DNA of 64,000 bases from Candidatus Dormiibacter spiritus (GTDB lineage: Bacteria; Chloroflexota; Dormibacteria; Dormibacterales; Dormibacteraceae): the NCBI GenBank assembly GCA_003244185.1, contig QHBT01000065.1, positions 1-64,000 of the forward strand, read 5' to 3'. The number at the start of each line of letters is the position of its first letter. Position 1 is the stretch's first letter. Below the pieces are notes generated by a model that was not told where the DNA came from, did not search any database, and was given only the letters and a program-made list of their open reading frames with translations. The position numbers were made by a program, and so were the translations under genes. This document shows, in pieces, positions 40,498-49,235 of this stretch.

Positions 40498-41411
40498 GCG
40501 CCCAAGATCTCCCTCGCCAGTCGCCTGGCGGCCTCCCTGTCTGGCATTAGCGTGTCGGTGATCGCGACCCTGTAGCCGAGCGCAGCTATGTGCGCGGCGC
40601 AGTCGCTATCCACCTTATCGAGCACGAATCCGCCCGCCACCCTTGCGTATTCCCGCGCGACCACCTCCGGGGTAGCAGCTCCGCGGGCTTTGATCAACAT
40701 CTCGGCAGTGGGTCCCTTCAGTGCCCGGCCGCCCACCAGCGGCGAGACCGCCACCGTGCGCTCCCGCTCCAGGTGCGAACCGAGCACCTCCAGTAAGGGG
40801 CCGATGCTGATCAGCGGGTTGGAGGGGCCGATGATGACCAGTTGAGCAGCTGCCAGGGCCGCCGCCGCCTCCGGCGAGGGCCGCGCGGCCGCAGCCCCCT
40901 CGAAGACGTAACCCAACATCTCCGGGCGGAGCTTCTCGCGCACGAAGTACTCCTGAAAGCCAAGCCGACCTTGCTTCGTCTCGAAGACGGTCCGCACCTC
41001 CTCGTCCGACATCGGCAGCACCTGGCTCAAGAGCCCCAGCCGGCGGCCCAGTTCCAGCGACACCTCGCTCGGCCGGCGCCCCGACCGCAGCAGCTCGCTG
41101 CGGATCAGGTGGAAGGCGAGGTCCCGGTCGCCCAGCCAGAACCAGTCTGGGGCGCCCAGCAGCTTCATCTGCGAGTGGGTGTTGAACGTCTCCTCGACCA
41201 CCCCGAAGCCGGCCTCTTCGTTGAAGATGCCGGCCAGCCGGAAGAGCACCGAGTCCAGGTCGGGGGAGATGCGAAGACCCCAGAGATCCACGTCATCGGC
41301 GGTGTTGGCGATGACTATCAGGTGCTGATCCGGCAGCTCAGCCTGGAGCCCTACAGCCAGCTTGGCGCCCCCGGTGCCGCCGGCGAGCAGCACAACTCTT
41401 GGTCCGCTCAT
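40485..41411 (-). CDS. cofD: 2-phospho-L-lactate transferase (CofD/FbiA)
   Basis: Enzyme of 308 residues transferring a phospholactyl-type or phosphoenolpyruvyl-type unit to FO to give F420-0 or its dehydro form. The N-terminal VVLLAGGTGGAKLAVGL motif is the signature, followed by VIANTADDVDLWGLRISPDLDSVLFRL and the GPSNPLISIGPLLEV loop. Overlaps cofE by 4 bases and fbiC by 13. Confidence 0.95.
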   Translation of the reverse strand: MSGPRVVLLAGGTGGAKLAVGLQAELPDQHLIVIANTADDVDLWGLRISPDLDSVLFRLAGIFNEEAGFGVVEETFNTHSQMKLLGAPDWFWLGDRDLAFHLIRSELLRSGRRPSEVSLELGRRLGLLSQVLPMSDEEVRTVFETKQGRLGFQEYFVREKLRPEMLGYVFEGAAAARPSPEAAAALAAAQLVIIGPSNPLISIGPLLEVLGSHLERERTVAVSPLVGGRALKGPTAEMLIKARGAATPEVVAREYARVAGGFVLDKVDSDCAAHIAALGYRVAITDTLMPDREAARRLAREILGAWTS

Positions 41412-42142
41412 CGGAAGAGGTCGAGCTCGGCCGGGCGGATCAGGTCCCGGCCGGTGTTGTCAGGTGCGTCAGCCCGCCAGCCGCGGACTATCGCGACGGG
41501 AATCCTATCGGTCTTGCCCATCACCAGCTCGGCTGCCCCAGCCAGCTCATCCGCCACCGCGATCACAGTCGCCTGGAGCTCATGGCCGAAGTCGTCGGGC
41601 TTGCCGCGGTGGTCGATCAGCCCCGGCAGGCCTGCCACCCCCAGCGCGACGTTGGCGATGCCCATGCGCCAAGCCCTGCCGAAGGTGTCGGCGACTATGA
41701 CGCCCACTCGGACTCCGCTGGCTTGGCAGAGTCGCAGGCACAGCTCAGCCGCGCTGCGGTCCGAGTCTTCGGGCAGGAGCACCACAGTCTCCTCGCCCGG
41801 CACGTTCGAGTGGTCGACTCCCGCATTGGCGCAGACGAAGCCGTGCTTCGTTTCCACTATCAGAACGCGCTCGGCCCGCACCACGCGGACACTCTCGTCC
41901 AGGATCACCTGGAGCAGGCGCGCGTCGCCGGCAAGCTGGCGGGCGTAATCGAGCGCCTCTGGACCCGGCCGCACCTCGGGCAGATGGCGCAGCCGGCCCT
42001 CCGCCTTGGAAACCACCTTCTGGGCGACCACCACCACATCTCGCTCCTGCAAAGAACACCGAGCCAGGATGAGCCCGGCGAGATCGTCGCCGGGCAGCAC
42101 CTCGGGCAGTCCCTCCACGCCCAGGACCTCGAGCCGCCTCAA
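41408..42142 (-). CDS. cofE: F420-0:gamma-glutamyl ligase (CofE)
   Basis: Ligase of 244 residues adding gamma-linked glutamates to F420-0. Diagnostic parts are VVVVAQKVVSKAEGR, FVCANAGVDHSNVPG, and VIVADTFGRAWRMGIANVALG with DHRGKPDD. The FMN reductase domain that is fused at the C-terminus in mycobacterial FbiB is absent, so reduction of a dehydro-F420-0 intermediate, if used here, needs a separate protein. Overlaps cofC by 4 bases. Confidence 0.94.
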   Translation of the reverse strand: MRRLEVLGVEGLPEVLPGDDLAGLILARCSLQERDVVVVAQKVVSKAEGRLRHLPEVRPGPEALDYARQLAGDARLLQVILDESVRVVRAERVLIVETKHGFVCANAGVDHSNVPGEETVVLLPEDSDRSAAELCLRLCQASGVRVGVIVADTFGRAWRMGIANVALGVAGLPGLIDHRGKPDDFGHELQATVIAVADELAGAAELVMGKTDRIPVAIVRGWRADAPDNTGRDLIRPAELDLFR

Positions 42143-42762
42143 GAGCGAGCCCCAATTCCGGGCTCGTCCAGCTGAGCCAGGTCGGCGGGTTCGTCAAGGT
42201 CCAGCGCCAGCGCCGGTGACTCGAACAGCGCGAACGCGACGCCACGCCGATCGGCATCAGCCTGGAACTTAGGCAGCGAGTCGTCGCCGAAGTGCAGGTC
42301 GATCGCGTCTGGTGGGCAGAGATAGAGGGCGTTGGTGCCGCCCCGGCCGGTCGCCGGCGCGGCCAGCACCGCTGGCTCGCCCAGGGTCCGGGCCCGGGCG
42401 AGCAGCTCGGCGATGTCGTCGGGTCGGATCAGGGGCAGGTCGCTGGAGAGCAAAAGCACTGCCCCGGCACCGCGCTGGCGGGCGAAGTCGATGCCGAGCC
42501 GGGCGGCCGGATTCTGGCCGGCTGGCCGCGCTTCCAGCAGCACTTCCACCCCGGCAAGACGCGCCAGCTCCGCAGCCTCGAGGCCCCCGCAGACGGCCAG
42601 AACGTGACTTGCCGCGCCAGCCGCTGCCAGGGCAAGCTTGGCGTTGCGCCGCGCCAGCTCCCGCCGTTCTCCGCTGGGCAGAGCGGCGCTCAGCCGCTCT
42701 TTCGCGGACCCGAAGTCCTTGATCAGAACCACCGCCCAGACGGTTTCGGGCGAGCCGCTCAC
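42139..42762 (-). CDS. cofC: Phospholactate/phosphoenolpyruvate guanylyltransferase (CofC/FbiD)
   Basis: Nucleotidyltransferase of 207 residues forming the GDP-linked three-carbon unit consumed by CofD. The GTP-binding start is VVLIKDFGSAKERLSAAL, and VLLLSSDLPLIRPDDI and APATGRGGTNALYLCP are the metal and substrate loops. Overlaps fgd and cofE by 4 bases each. With cofD, cofE and fbiC it completes the core F420 biosynthesis enzymes within this operon. Confidence 0.93.
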   Translation of the reverse strand: MSGSPETVWAVVLIKDFGSAKERLSAALPSGERRELARRNAKLALAAAGAASHVLAVCGGLEAAELARLAGVEVLLEARPAGQNPAARLGIDFARQRGAGAVLLLSSDLPLIRPDDIAELLARARTLGEPAVLAAPATGRGGTNALYLCPPDAIDLHFGDDSLPKFQADADRRGVAFALFESPALALDLDEPADLAQLDEPGIGARS

Positions 42763-43766
42763 CCCCAGCGGGCGCGCAGGCGGGGCACCACCTGCTCCGA
42801 GTAGAGCTTCAAAAAGCGAGCCTGATCGTCACCTGGAGCGTGGAAGATCAGGTGCGTGAAGCCGAGCTCCAGATAGGGTCGCAGCTGCTCCACGTGCTCG
42901 TCAGGATCCGCCGACACCAGCCAGCGCTTCTCCGGATGCTCGACTTTGGCCGCCAGCTTCTCCATCTCGCGAGGATTGTGAACGTTGGCCTTGTCCTCCG
43001 CCGGCAGCGCCAGCGCCGCCCAGATCCGGGTGTCGCTCAGCGCCCGCTGCCGGTCACTGTCGAAGGACACCTTCAGCTCGATGGTCTTCTCGATCGCCTC
43101 GAAGTCGCGACCCGCCGCGCGGGCACCTTCGGCAACGGCTGGGAGCAGTTTTTCGCTGTAAAGCCCAGCCCCCTTGCCGGATGTGCAGATGAATCCGTCC
43201 GCCTGCCGTCCGGCAAAGCGTGCGGCGACCTCGCCCGAAGCGCCAACGTAGATCTTCACCATCTCCTGGGGCCTGTCGTAGACGGTGGCGCCGCGCACTC
43301 TGTAGTACTCGCCCTCGAACTCGACGAAGTCCTCACTCCAGAGCTTGCGGATCAGCTTGGTCGCCTCGCTCAGGCGGCGGAAGCGCTCGCGAAACTCAGG
43401 CCACTCGATGCCGATGACTGGCACCTCGTTCATCGACTCGCCGGTGCCCACGCCCAGGATCACGCGGCCGGGCGCCAGAACGCCGAGCGTGGCGAAGGCC
43501 TGGGCGATGATCGAGGGGTGATAGCGGAACGTTGGAGTGAGCACGCTGGTGCCCATCTCGATCCGCTGCGTGGAGACCGCAAGCGCGCCCAGCCAGGCGA
43601 GCGAGAACGGCGCGTGGCCGTTGGTGTGGCGCCAGGGCTGGTAGTGGTCAGAGACCCAGACGCTGTCGTAGCCCAGCTCCTCAGCCAGAACCGCATAGTC
43701 CAGCAGCTGACGCGGTCCGAACTGCTCGGCCGAAGCTTTCCAGCCGATCTTGAGCTGATGGCTCAT
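42759..43766 (-). CDS. fgd: F420-dependent glucose-6-phosphate dehydrogenase-like protein (LLM family)
   Basis: Luciferase-like TIM barrel of 335 residues. The N-terminus KIGWKASAEQFGPRQLLDYAVLAEE followed by VSDHYQPWRHTNGHAPFSLAW and GTSVLTPTFRYHP is almost diagnostic for Fgd of Mycobacterium, as are the length and VGTGESMNEVP. Fgd reduces F420 using glucose-6-phosphate and supplies F420H2 to reductases. Related F420 enzymes acting on other sugars or alcohols exist. The start is ATG 43766, as sequence upstream is out of frame with conserved family. First enzyme gene of the F420 operon. Confidence 0.9.
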   Translation of the reverse strand: MSHQLKIGWKASAEQFGPRQLLDYAVLAEELGYDSVWVSDHYQPWRHTNGHAPFSLAWLGALAVSTQRIEMGTSVLTPTFRYHPSIIAQAFATLGVLAPGRVILGVGTGESMNEVPVIGIEWPEFRERFRRLSEATKLIRKLWSEDFVEFEGEYYRVRGATVYDRPQEMVKIYVGASGEVAARFAGRQADGFICTSGKGAGLYSEKLLPAVAEGARAAGRDFEAIEKTIELKVSFDSDRQRALSDTRIWAALALPAEDKANVHNPREMEKLAAKVEHPEKRWLVSADPDEHVEQLRPYLELGFTHLIFHAPGDDQARFLKLYSEQVVPRLRARWG

Positions 43767-43954
43767 GGCCGGCGAGGGAAGTACCGCTTCCAGCTGAAGG
43801 CGATGCCGGCGATCGCCGCGGCGACCACCACCACCAGCAGGGCTGTGAGGCTGCCCGGCCCGAGGCTGGCGGCGCCGAAGGCCACCGAGACCACCAGCAG
43901 GAGCAGCGAGGCCACGATCATCACCACCAGCGTGATGGCGCGATGCAGCTTCAT
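43763..43954 (-). CDS. Small two-helix membrane protein in the F420 operon
   Basis: Protein of 63 residues with two hydrophobic helices (ITLVVMIVASLLLLVVSVAFG; TALLVVVVAAAIAGIAFSW) and a basic C-terminus (KRYFPRRP), so both ends are probably cytoplasmic. No family recognised. It overlaps the fgd start by 4 bases and the upstream 107-residue gene by 4 bases, which supports it being expressed and not a spurious frame. Confidence 0.7.
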   Translation of the reverse strand: MKLHRAITLVVMIVASLLLLVVSVAFGAASLGPGSLTALLVVVVAAAIAGIAFSWKRYFPRRP

Positions 43955-44274
43955 TGAGGCAGCCTGGCGACAGCTTCGCTGACGAGCGCTTCCAGCTCGT
44001 CGGGAGACCGATCGCGCGTAAAGACCCCGGCCTCGTGCCGCTGCAGTTTGTCACCCTCCCACCAGAGGGCGCTCACCGCGTACTGCTCGGGCTCCGCCTC
44101 GTCCCAGGCCACGTCAACGGAGGATTCGCCGCGGGAGAGCCGCCAGACCGGGTCGTCCCGAAAGTACTCCTGCAGCCGGAGGCCGTGCTGCTGCGCCGAC
44201 CGGCGGATAGCGGGAGCGACTATCTCGAACGCCTGCTCCAGCTGGCCCTGCTTGTCCCAGGAAGTACCCGCCAT
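43951..44274 (-). CDS. Small hypothetical protein, first gene of the F420 operon
   Basis: Protein of 107 residues (MAGTSWDKQGQLEQAFEIV at the start, VDVAWDEAEPEQYAVSALWW in the middle). Acidic, soluble, mixed alpha/beta in appearance. I do not recognise a family. Its position upstream of the membrane peptide and fgd with overlapping stops suggests the whole run is one transcript. A promoter presumably lies in 44275-44354. Confidence 0.65.
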   Translation of the reverse strand: MAGTSWDKQGQLEQAFEIVAPAIRRSAQQHGLRLQEYFRDDPVWRLSRGESSVDVAWDEAEPEQYAVSALWWEGDKLQRHEAGVFTRDRSPDELEALVSEAVARLPQ

Positions 44275-44354
44275 GCACTTCTTAGCTTAGGGGGGAGGCC
44301 CTCAGGTGCCCAAAGCAGCCGCTGAGATCGGTCGCCCGTTCTAGAGTCACCTGA

Positions 44355-44975
44355 GTGAACATCGTCAGGCTCAGCCGCACCACCTCCACCCAGGACGTCG
44401 CGCGCGGCATGGCACTGGGCACCGTGGTCGTGACTGACGAGCAGACGCTCGGCAGAGGGCGGCGAGACAGGCGCTGGGAGGCCCCCCCGGGCACTGCGCT
44501 GCTCGCCTCCTTCGTCCTGCCCGCGCGCTCACTGGCCAGTCTCGCGGCAGGTGTCGCCGCAGCCTCCGCGTGCGGACCTGAGGTCCGCCTCAAGTGGCCC
44601 AACGACCTCCTGCTCCAGGGCCGCAAGCTGGCCGGAATCCTGGCCGAGCGGCGCGGCGATCACTGCGTGGTCGGGGTGGGGGTCAATCTCAGCTGGGCGC
44701 CCCCTGGCGCCGCGCGCCTCGACGTGTCACGAGACGACCTGCTGCAGGAGCTGATCTCCCAGCTGCCGCGCTGGTTCGCCGCGACCGACGCGGCGGTGCT
44801 GGAGGCCTGGCGGGCTCGCTCCGACACGCTGGGCGAGATGGTTCGAGTGGAGCTGGCAGAAGGTGCGGTGGAGGGAGTCGCGGAGGCCATAGATGCTGAT
44901 GGTGCGCTGATAGTGGCCGGCCGCCGGATAGTGGCCGGCGACGTTGTTCACCTGCGCCCGCGCTCCCCCGGGTGA
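44355..44975 (+). CDS. birA: Biotin--[acetyl-CoA-carboxylase] ligase (group I BirA)
   Basis: Biotin protein ligase of 206 residues attaching biotin to carboxylase carrier domains. The biotin-binding loop TLGRGRRDRRWEAPPGTALL and the catalytic-Lys motif KWPNDLLLQGRKLAGIL are present, with VVGVGVNLSWAPPG. The N-terminal DNA-binding domain of repressor-type BirA is missing, so it acts only as an enzyme. The start is GTG 44355, divergent from the F420 operon. Confidence 0.94.
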   Translation: MNIVRLSRTTSTQDVARGMALGTVVVTDEQTLGRGRRDRRWEAPPGTALLASFVLPARSLASLAAGVAAASACGPEVRLKWPNDLLLQGRKLAGILAERRGDHCVVGVGVNLSWAPPGAARLDVSRDDLLQELISQLPRWFAATDAAVLEAWRARSDTLGEMVRVELAEGAVEGVAEAIDADGALIVAGRRIVAGDVVHLRPRSPG

Positions 44976-44992
44976 GAGTCCTGACGTCACTT

Positions 44993-45778
44993 CTACAAAA
45001 CTGGAGAGCTGTCTCCACTCGCCGTGACCAACCGCATCAGCTCAGGCAGGATCAAGCCGGCCGGGCCGCTCAGCACAGCGTCAGCCCGGCTGTCCAGCGG
45101 TGTGGGCTCAGGGTTGACGATCAGCACCGGCACGCCGCGCCTCAGGGCCAGATCTGGCAGCATCGCCGCCGGGTTGACAGTCAGCGAGCTGCCCACTATC
45201 AGCAGCAGGTCGCAGGTGCCGGCAAGCTCGATGGCGGCGCTGAGGGCGGCCGCCGGTAGGCCCTCGCCGAAGAACACAACCGTCGGCTTCAGGTGCCGGC
45301 CGCCGCACCGCCGGCAGAGCGGGGGCAGCTCCGACGAAAGCCGAGCCTGGACCTCGGCTCTCGGCTCCTCCGAGCCACAGCTCAGGCAGCGCACCCTGCC
45401 ACCCTCGCCGTGCAGCTCCACTATGTGTCGGGAGCCGGCCCGCCGGTGGAGTCCGTCGGTGTTCTGGGTGACAATGGCTGTCAGGTGACCCGACGCCTCC
45501 AGCGCGGCCAGGGCCAGATGCGCCGGGTTGGGCTCTGCCCGTCGATAGGTCTGCCAGCGATCCCGTGACACCCGCCAGTAGACCGCCGGGTCGGCCAGAA
45601 ACCCAGCCAGCGATGCGGTCTGGACGGGGTCGTACTTGGTCCACAGGCCTCCCTCGCCGCGGAAGGTAGTGATGCCGCTTTCGGCGGAAACCCCCGCACC
45701 GGTGAATGCCACGCCGCGCCTTGCGCCGGCCAGCAGCCGGGCGGCGTCAGCGAGCGGTGAGTCGGGACCAGCGGGCAT
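44993..45778 (-). CDS. Sir2-family NAD-dependent protein deacylase
   Basis: Sirtuin of about 261 residues. The NAD-binding loop GVAFTGAGVSAESGITTFRG, the catalytic His in TQNTDGLHRRAGSRHIVELHG, and the zinc cysteines CLSCGSEE and CRRCGGRH are intact, with the GSSLTVNPAAMLP segment near the C-terminus. Start placed at ATG 45778 (MPAGPDSPLADAARLL), closer to family norms than ATG 45820. It would deacylate acyl-lysines, regulating for example acyl-CoA synthetases. Its 3' end lies 17 bases from birA. Confidence 0.9.
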   Translation of the reverse strand: MPAGPDSPLADAARLLAGARRGVAFTGAGVSAESGITTFRGEGGLWTKYDPVQTASLAGFLADPAVYWRVSRDRWQTYRRAEPNPAHLALAALEASGHLTAIVTQNTDGLHRRAGSRHIVELHGEGGRVRCLSCGSEEPRAEVQARLSSELPPLCRRCGGRHLKPTVVFFGEGLPAAALSAAIELAGTCDLLLIVGSSLTVNPAAMLPDLALRRGVPVLIVNPEPTPLDSRADAVLSGPAGLILPELMRLVTASGDSSPVL

Positions 45779-46053
45779 GGAAGCTGCCAAACGTACTGAG
45801 GCGTGCTGGCACACGCGCATCCTGCGCTAAAGCGCCGAGGCTTTGGGGGTTGGCACGGTTGGCCTGGCGCCGGGCTTGAGAGAGGCTTTTGGTGACCTGA
45901 TCCAGACGTTTATCACGGGGAGTCACGGATGCCATCGTTTACCGCGGCCAAGCGCGCCCTATATGCGCGACAATGCGATCAAAGCCTGGGTGACCGTGAC
46001 ACTTCGCTAGTGGCGGTCGCCGATCTGGCCTGCCAGTCAAGGAGAGTTGAGCT
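45779..46053. other. Divergent intergenic region between sirtuin and protease genes
   Basis: No gene is seen in these 275 bases. It should hold promoters for both flanking genes. For the protease, TTTACC (45938-45943) and TATATG (45960-45965) with a 16-base spacer form a weak possible promoter. A clear AAGGAG ribosome-binding site precedes GTG 46054. No tRNA-like fold was found. Confidence 0.4.
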
Positions 46054-47442
46054 GTGAGTGTCAGACCGTCGACGATGAAGCAAGCCCCGGGCGCCAGCTG
46101 GCCCTCGACGGGGCGTGCCCGCGCGACCCGAGCCCTCCTGGTTGTCTTCGTGCTCGGCCTCGCTGCCGCCTGCGGCGGCTCGAACCAAAGCGGGCCTAAG
46201 GATCTCTCAGCAACTCGGCTCTTCGCTCAGTCGAGCCCGGCGGTAATGCAGATCTACGCGCAGTTCAGCGGCCCCGTGACTGTTCCCGACACCTATGTCA
46301 GCCCGGCCGCCAAGGCTGTTCTAGTGAGCAAACTGCAGGCTCTGGTGGATGCCGGCCAGCTCGATCCCAACAACGCTGCCGCAGTGAATGCCGCTGCCTA
46401 CACCGAGCTGACCGCTCACTTCTTCGACTACGTCACGCCGGATCCGAACCCTGCCAACGTCGCGCAGTTCGCCGAGCAGACAGGTTTCCTCGGCTCCGGC
46501 TTCGTCATCTCGCCGGACGGCATCCTCCTGACCAACGCCCATGTGGCGGCTCCGGGCGACGATCAGGTGAAGCCGGCTTTGATCAACCAAGCGCTGGACC
46601 AGCTCGCCACCGCTGTCGCCGCCTCAGTTGGCAGCTCCAGCAGCATTCCCGCCAACCTCCAAGCGGCCTTCTTCAAGCAGGTCCTGAACTGGGCGCTCAA
46701 GTACGCCCAGATCGGCAAGATCGACAGCAAGATCCTGACTTTCTCCAACGGCAAACAGCTGAGCCCCAGCGGCGGCGTTGTCGCGGACGTCGTCACCAAT
46801 GGGACCCCGGTACCGGGCAAGGATGTGGCGGTCCTCAAGATGGAGGGTCAGCACAACGTGCCCACCTTGCCACTGGGCGACGACTCCAGCCTGCAAACCG
46901 GTGAAAAGCTGTACGTGATCGGCTATCCCGGCGCCGTACTGCTGAACCCGGCGCTGAAGGCTGACCAGCCCGTCGATCCCACACTGACCACAGGCAGCGT
47001 CTCCGGCCGTAAGCAGCTGGAGGGCGGCTGGAGCGCAATCCAGACCGATGCGGCGACCACCCACGGCAACTCCGGGGGCCCGGTCCTGAACAGCAAGGGC
47101 GAGGTGGTAGGGCTGCTCACCTTCGGTTCCATCGATCCCACCACCGGCCAGGAGGTGCAGGGTCTGAACTTTGCAGTGCCCACAGGAGTGGCGAAAGAGT
47201 TCCTCAGCAAGTCAGGCACCTCCGCCAAGTCGAGCCCCACCACCAACGACCTGGAGAAGGGTTTCGACGAGTATGACCAGAAGCACTACAAGCTGGCCGA
47301 CAAGTGGTTCACTCAGGCTGACAACCTGTATCCGAACAACTCGCTGATCCAGGACTGGAAGCGCAAGGCGGAGAACGAGGTGAGCGCCGGCCACGACCAG
47401 ACACCGTTCTACTACTGCTGGCTCAACACCTGCCCCAAGTAA
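46054..47442 (+). CDS. Trypsin-like serine protease lipoprotein (HtrA/DegP-related)
   Basis: Secreted serine protease of 462 residues. Signal peptide with lipobox at the start (ALLVVFVLGLAAAC-GG), so it is predicted to be lipid-anchored on the outer face of the membrane. Catalytic triad: His about 163 (TNAHVAA), Asp about 257 (GKDVAVLKM), Ser about 340 (THGNSGGPVLN). A helical Asn/Gln-rich insertion of about 85 residues lies between His and Asp, longer than in DegP. No PDZ domain is evident; the C-terminal 90 residues look like a TPR-type helical repeat (EKGFDEYDQKHYKLADKWFTQ). Start GTG 46054 with AAGGAG. Confidence 0.9.
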   Translation: MSVRPSTMKQAPGASWPSTGRARATRALLVVFVLGLAAACGGSNQSGPKDLSATRLFAQSSPAVMQIYAQFSGPVTVPDTYVSPAAKAVLVSKLQALVDAGQLDPNNAAAVNAAAYTELTAHFFDYVTPDPNPANVAQFAEQTGFLGSGFVISPDGILLTNAHVAAPGDDQVKPALINQALDQLATAVAASVGSSSSIPANLQAAFFKQVLNWALKYAQIGKIDSKILTFSNGKQLSPSGGVVADVVTNGTPVPGKDVAVLKMEGQHNVPTLPLGDDSSLQTGEKLYVIGYPGAVLLNPALKADQPVDPTLTTGSVSGRKQLEGGWSAIQTDAATTHGNSGGPVLNSKGEVVGLLTFGSIDPTTGQEVQGLNFAVPTGVAKEFLSKSGTSAKSSPTTNDLEKGFDEYDQKHYKLADKWFTQADNLYPNNSLIQDWKRKAENEVSAGHDQTPFYYCWLNTCPK

Positions 47443-47517
47443 GAGACCTGTAGACCCGATTGAGAGCTGGGCCGGCCGTCGCCGGCTCCAGTCGGCTCCC
47501 TTCGGCGACGCCACCTT

Positions 47518-49173
47518 TCAGCCCGCCAGCGCCGCCAGGGCCACGCGCCAGACCAGCTCGGGGACGGTTTCGAAAGCGTAGCGGGCGTGGACCCGCTCCA
47601 GCCGCAGATGGGGGTCGCGGCCCCAAGGGCCGATGTTCACCACCGGCAGCGCGAAATCCCCTGACTTGGGCTGCGCCAGGCCCAGGTCCCAGGCGGGCGT
47701 GTTCTCGGCCAGAACTGCCACGTCAGCGTCTGTGAAGCCGTAGGCCAAAAAGCTCATGTCGGACACGCCCGGAAAGTACCCGCGCAGTTTGACAGTGCTG
47801 CCGCTCCATTCCCCTGCCGCTCTGGCCTCCCGATCCACGATCTCCCGAAACCGACCTGCAAACGGGCCTGCCGAACTCGCCTCCAGACTCGCCGCTGGGT
47901 AGGCAAGCGATGCAAAACCAACCACAGCCCCCGGGCCGACGAGGCCGCTGCGCTGCCAGAGGAACTCGACCATTCTGCGGGAGCGCTCGGGGCCGTCCAG
48001 GCCAGGCTGCTCCGTCAGGCTGCGCAGCTGGCCCCAATCTGCCGCGTGAGCTGATAGGCCGCCAGCTCGGGCGTAAAGCTCGCTATAGGTCAGCACCAAG
48101 GGCTGCGACTCGAACGACACGACGGTTGTGCCTGTGAGGCGGGCGTACGCGGCGGCGCGACTCGCCGCCTCCTGCAAGCCCTTCTGCAGGGACCGCTCGA
48201 CCTTGCTTCGCGCCCAGTCAAGAACCTCGGACGGTCGCCGGGTGTGACTCAAGACGTTCAGGTAGAGCCAGACTGCGGCAGGCGTGGTCACGTCGTAGGC
48301 GCCCTTCGTGTCCGCCACCTTGAGCAGCGCAGGCAATGGCGAAGCCTCCGCTCCCTGGCCCTCGACCAGGTCAGGACTCCACTCCAGGCTGCGCACCACC
48401 TCCGCCGCGAGCAGCGTCGCGCTCACGCCGCCCAGCGGTTCGCCGGCATGACTCTCCCTACCCACAACATGAACAAAGGGCAGCAGCTTGCCGACGCTGC
48501 CGAGAAAGATCGAGCGCCCCTGGCCGCCATCGCCGTGGTCGGACTCGGAATCAACGTTGACAGCGCAGGTGAGCTCAAGCTCCCATTCGCGGGCGAGCTC
48601 GGGAAGCATTTCTCGCGCGGCTCTCATGCCAGCCGAGTTGACCTCCTCGTCAGGGGTGGCGAGGAGCAGCAGATTCCCCGGCGGGCGTTCACTCGCGAAG
48701 TGCCGGAGCACAGCAATGCCGGCCGCCAGCCCGCTCTTCATGTCCAGAGCGCCGCGGCCCGGCAGGAAGTCACCGCTCTGCAGGTCGGTCAGGGCCAGCG
48801 CCTCGAGCGTGCCAGGTGGCGCGCCGGCGAGAGCTTCGATCAGCCTGGGCGCCAGGGCCTCAGGGTCGCACGCCCAGGGCTCCAGCTCGCCATAGTTGGC
48901 GGTGCTGACGACGTCGTAGTGGCCGCAGAGCAGAACTGTGCGGCGGCCCTCGCCCCGAACCAACCCGATCACGTTCGACCGCCGCCACGGATCGCCAGGG
49001 ATGGGGACCACGCGCAGCTCATCACCGTGATGGGTCGGGAAGCCGTCCTGAGCGATGATGTCGCGGAGCCGTCCGGCGAAGCGCACCTCGTCCGCGCTGC
49101 CATTGACGCTGGGGGTCCTGACCAGGGCCAGGGTGAGGTCTTTGACCCCATCGAACCAGCCGGCTGAGCTCAT
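47518..49173 (-). CDS. M20-family metallopeptidase (RocB-like)
   Basis: Zinc exopeptidase-fold protein of 551 residues. Metal and catalytic residues are in LLCGHYDVV, GRGALDMKSGLAAG and ATPDEEVNSAGMR. The long form with a C-terminal extension resembles RocB of the Bacillus arginine utilisation operon. It has no signal peptide. Hydrolysis of a peptide or N-acyl amino acid is likely; no arginine pathway genes are nearby. Convergent with the protease gene (76-base gap). Confidence 0.87.
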   Translation of the reverse strand: MSSAGWFDGVKDLTLALVRTPSVNGSADEVRFAGRLRDIIAQDGFPTHHGDELRVVPIPGDPWRRSNVIGLVRGEGRRTVLLCGHYDVVSTANYGELEPWACDPEALAPRLIEALAGAPPGTLEALALTDLQSGDFLPGRGALDMKSGLAAGIAVLRHFASERPPGNLLLLATPDEEVNSAGMRAAREMLPELAREWELELTCAVNVDSESDHGDGGQGRSIFLGSVGKLLPFVHVVGRESHAGEPLGGVSATLLAAEVVRSLEWSPDLVEGQGAEASPLPALLKVADTKGAYDVTTPAAVWLYLNVLSHTRRPSEVLDWARSKVERSLQKGLQEAASRAAAYARLTGTTVVSFESQPLVLTYSELYARAGGLSAHAADWGQLRSLTEQPGLDGPERSRRMVEFLWQRSGLVGPGAVVGFASLAYPAASLEASSAGPFAGRFREIVDREARAAGEWSGSTVKLRGYFPGVSDMSFLAYGFTDADVAVLAENTPAWDLGLAQPKSGDFALPVVNIGPWGRDPHLRLERVHARYAFETVPELVWRVALAALAG

Positions 49174-49235
49174 CCGCTCAGGCTAACCGGGGCTTCACCG
49201 CGGACGCGGGACCTGTGGTGGTCGCCGCCCGAACA

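Noticed and set aside
42840-43982. Plus-strand reading frame opposite fgd
   Set aside because: Fgd is unmistakable on the minus strand; the opposite frame lacks any motif.
47460-47495. Terminator hairpin between the protease and M20 peptidase genes
   Set aside because: The GGGCCGGC/GCCGGCTCC pairing is imperfect and no T-run follows on either strand.
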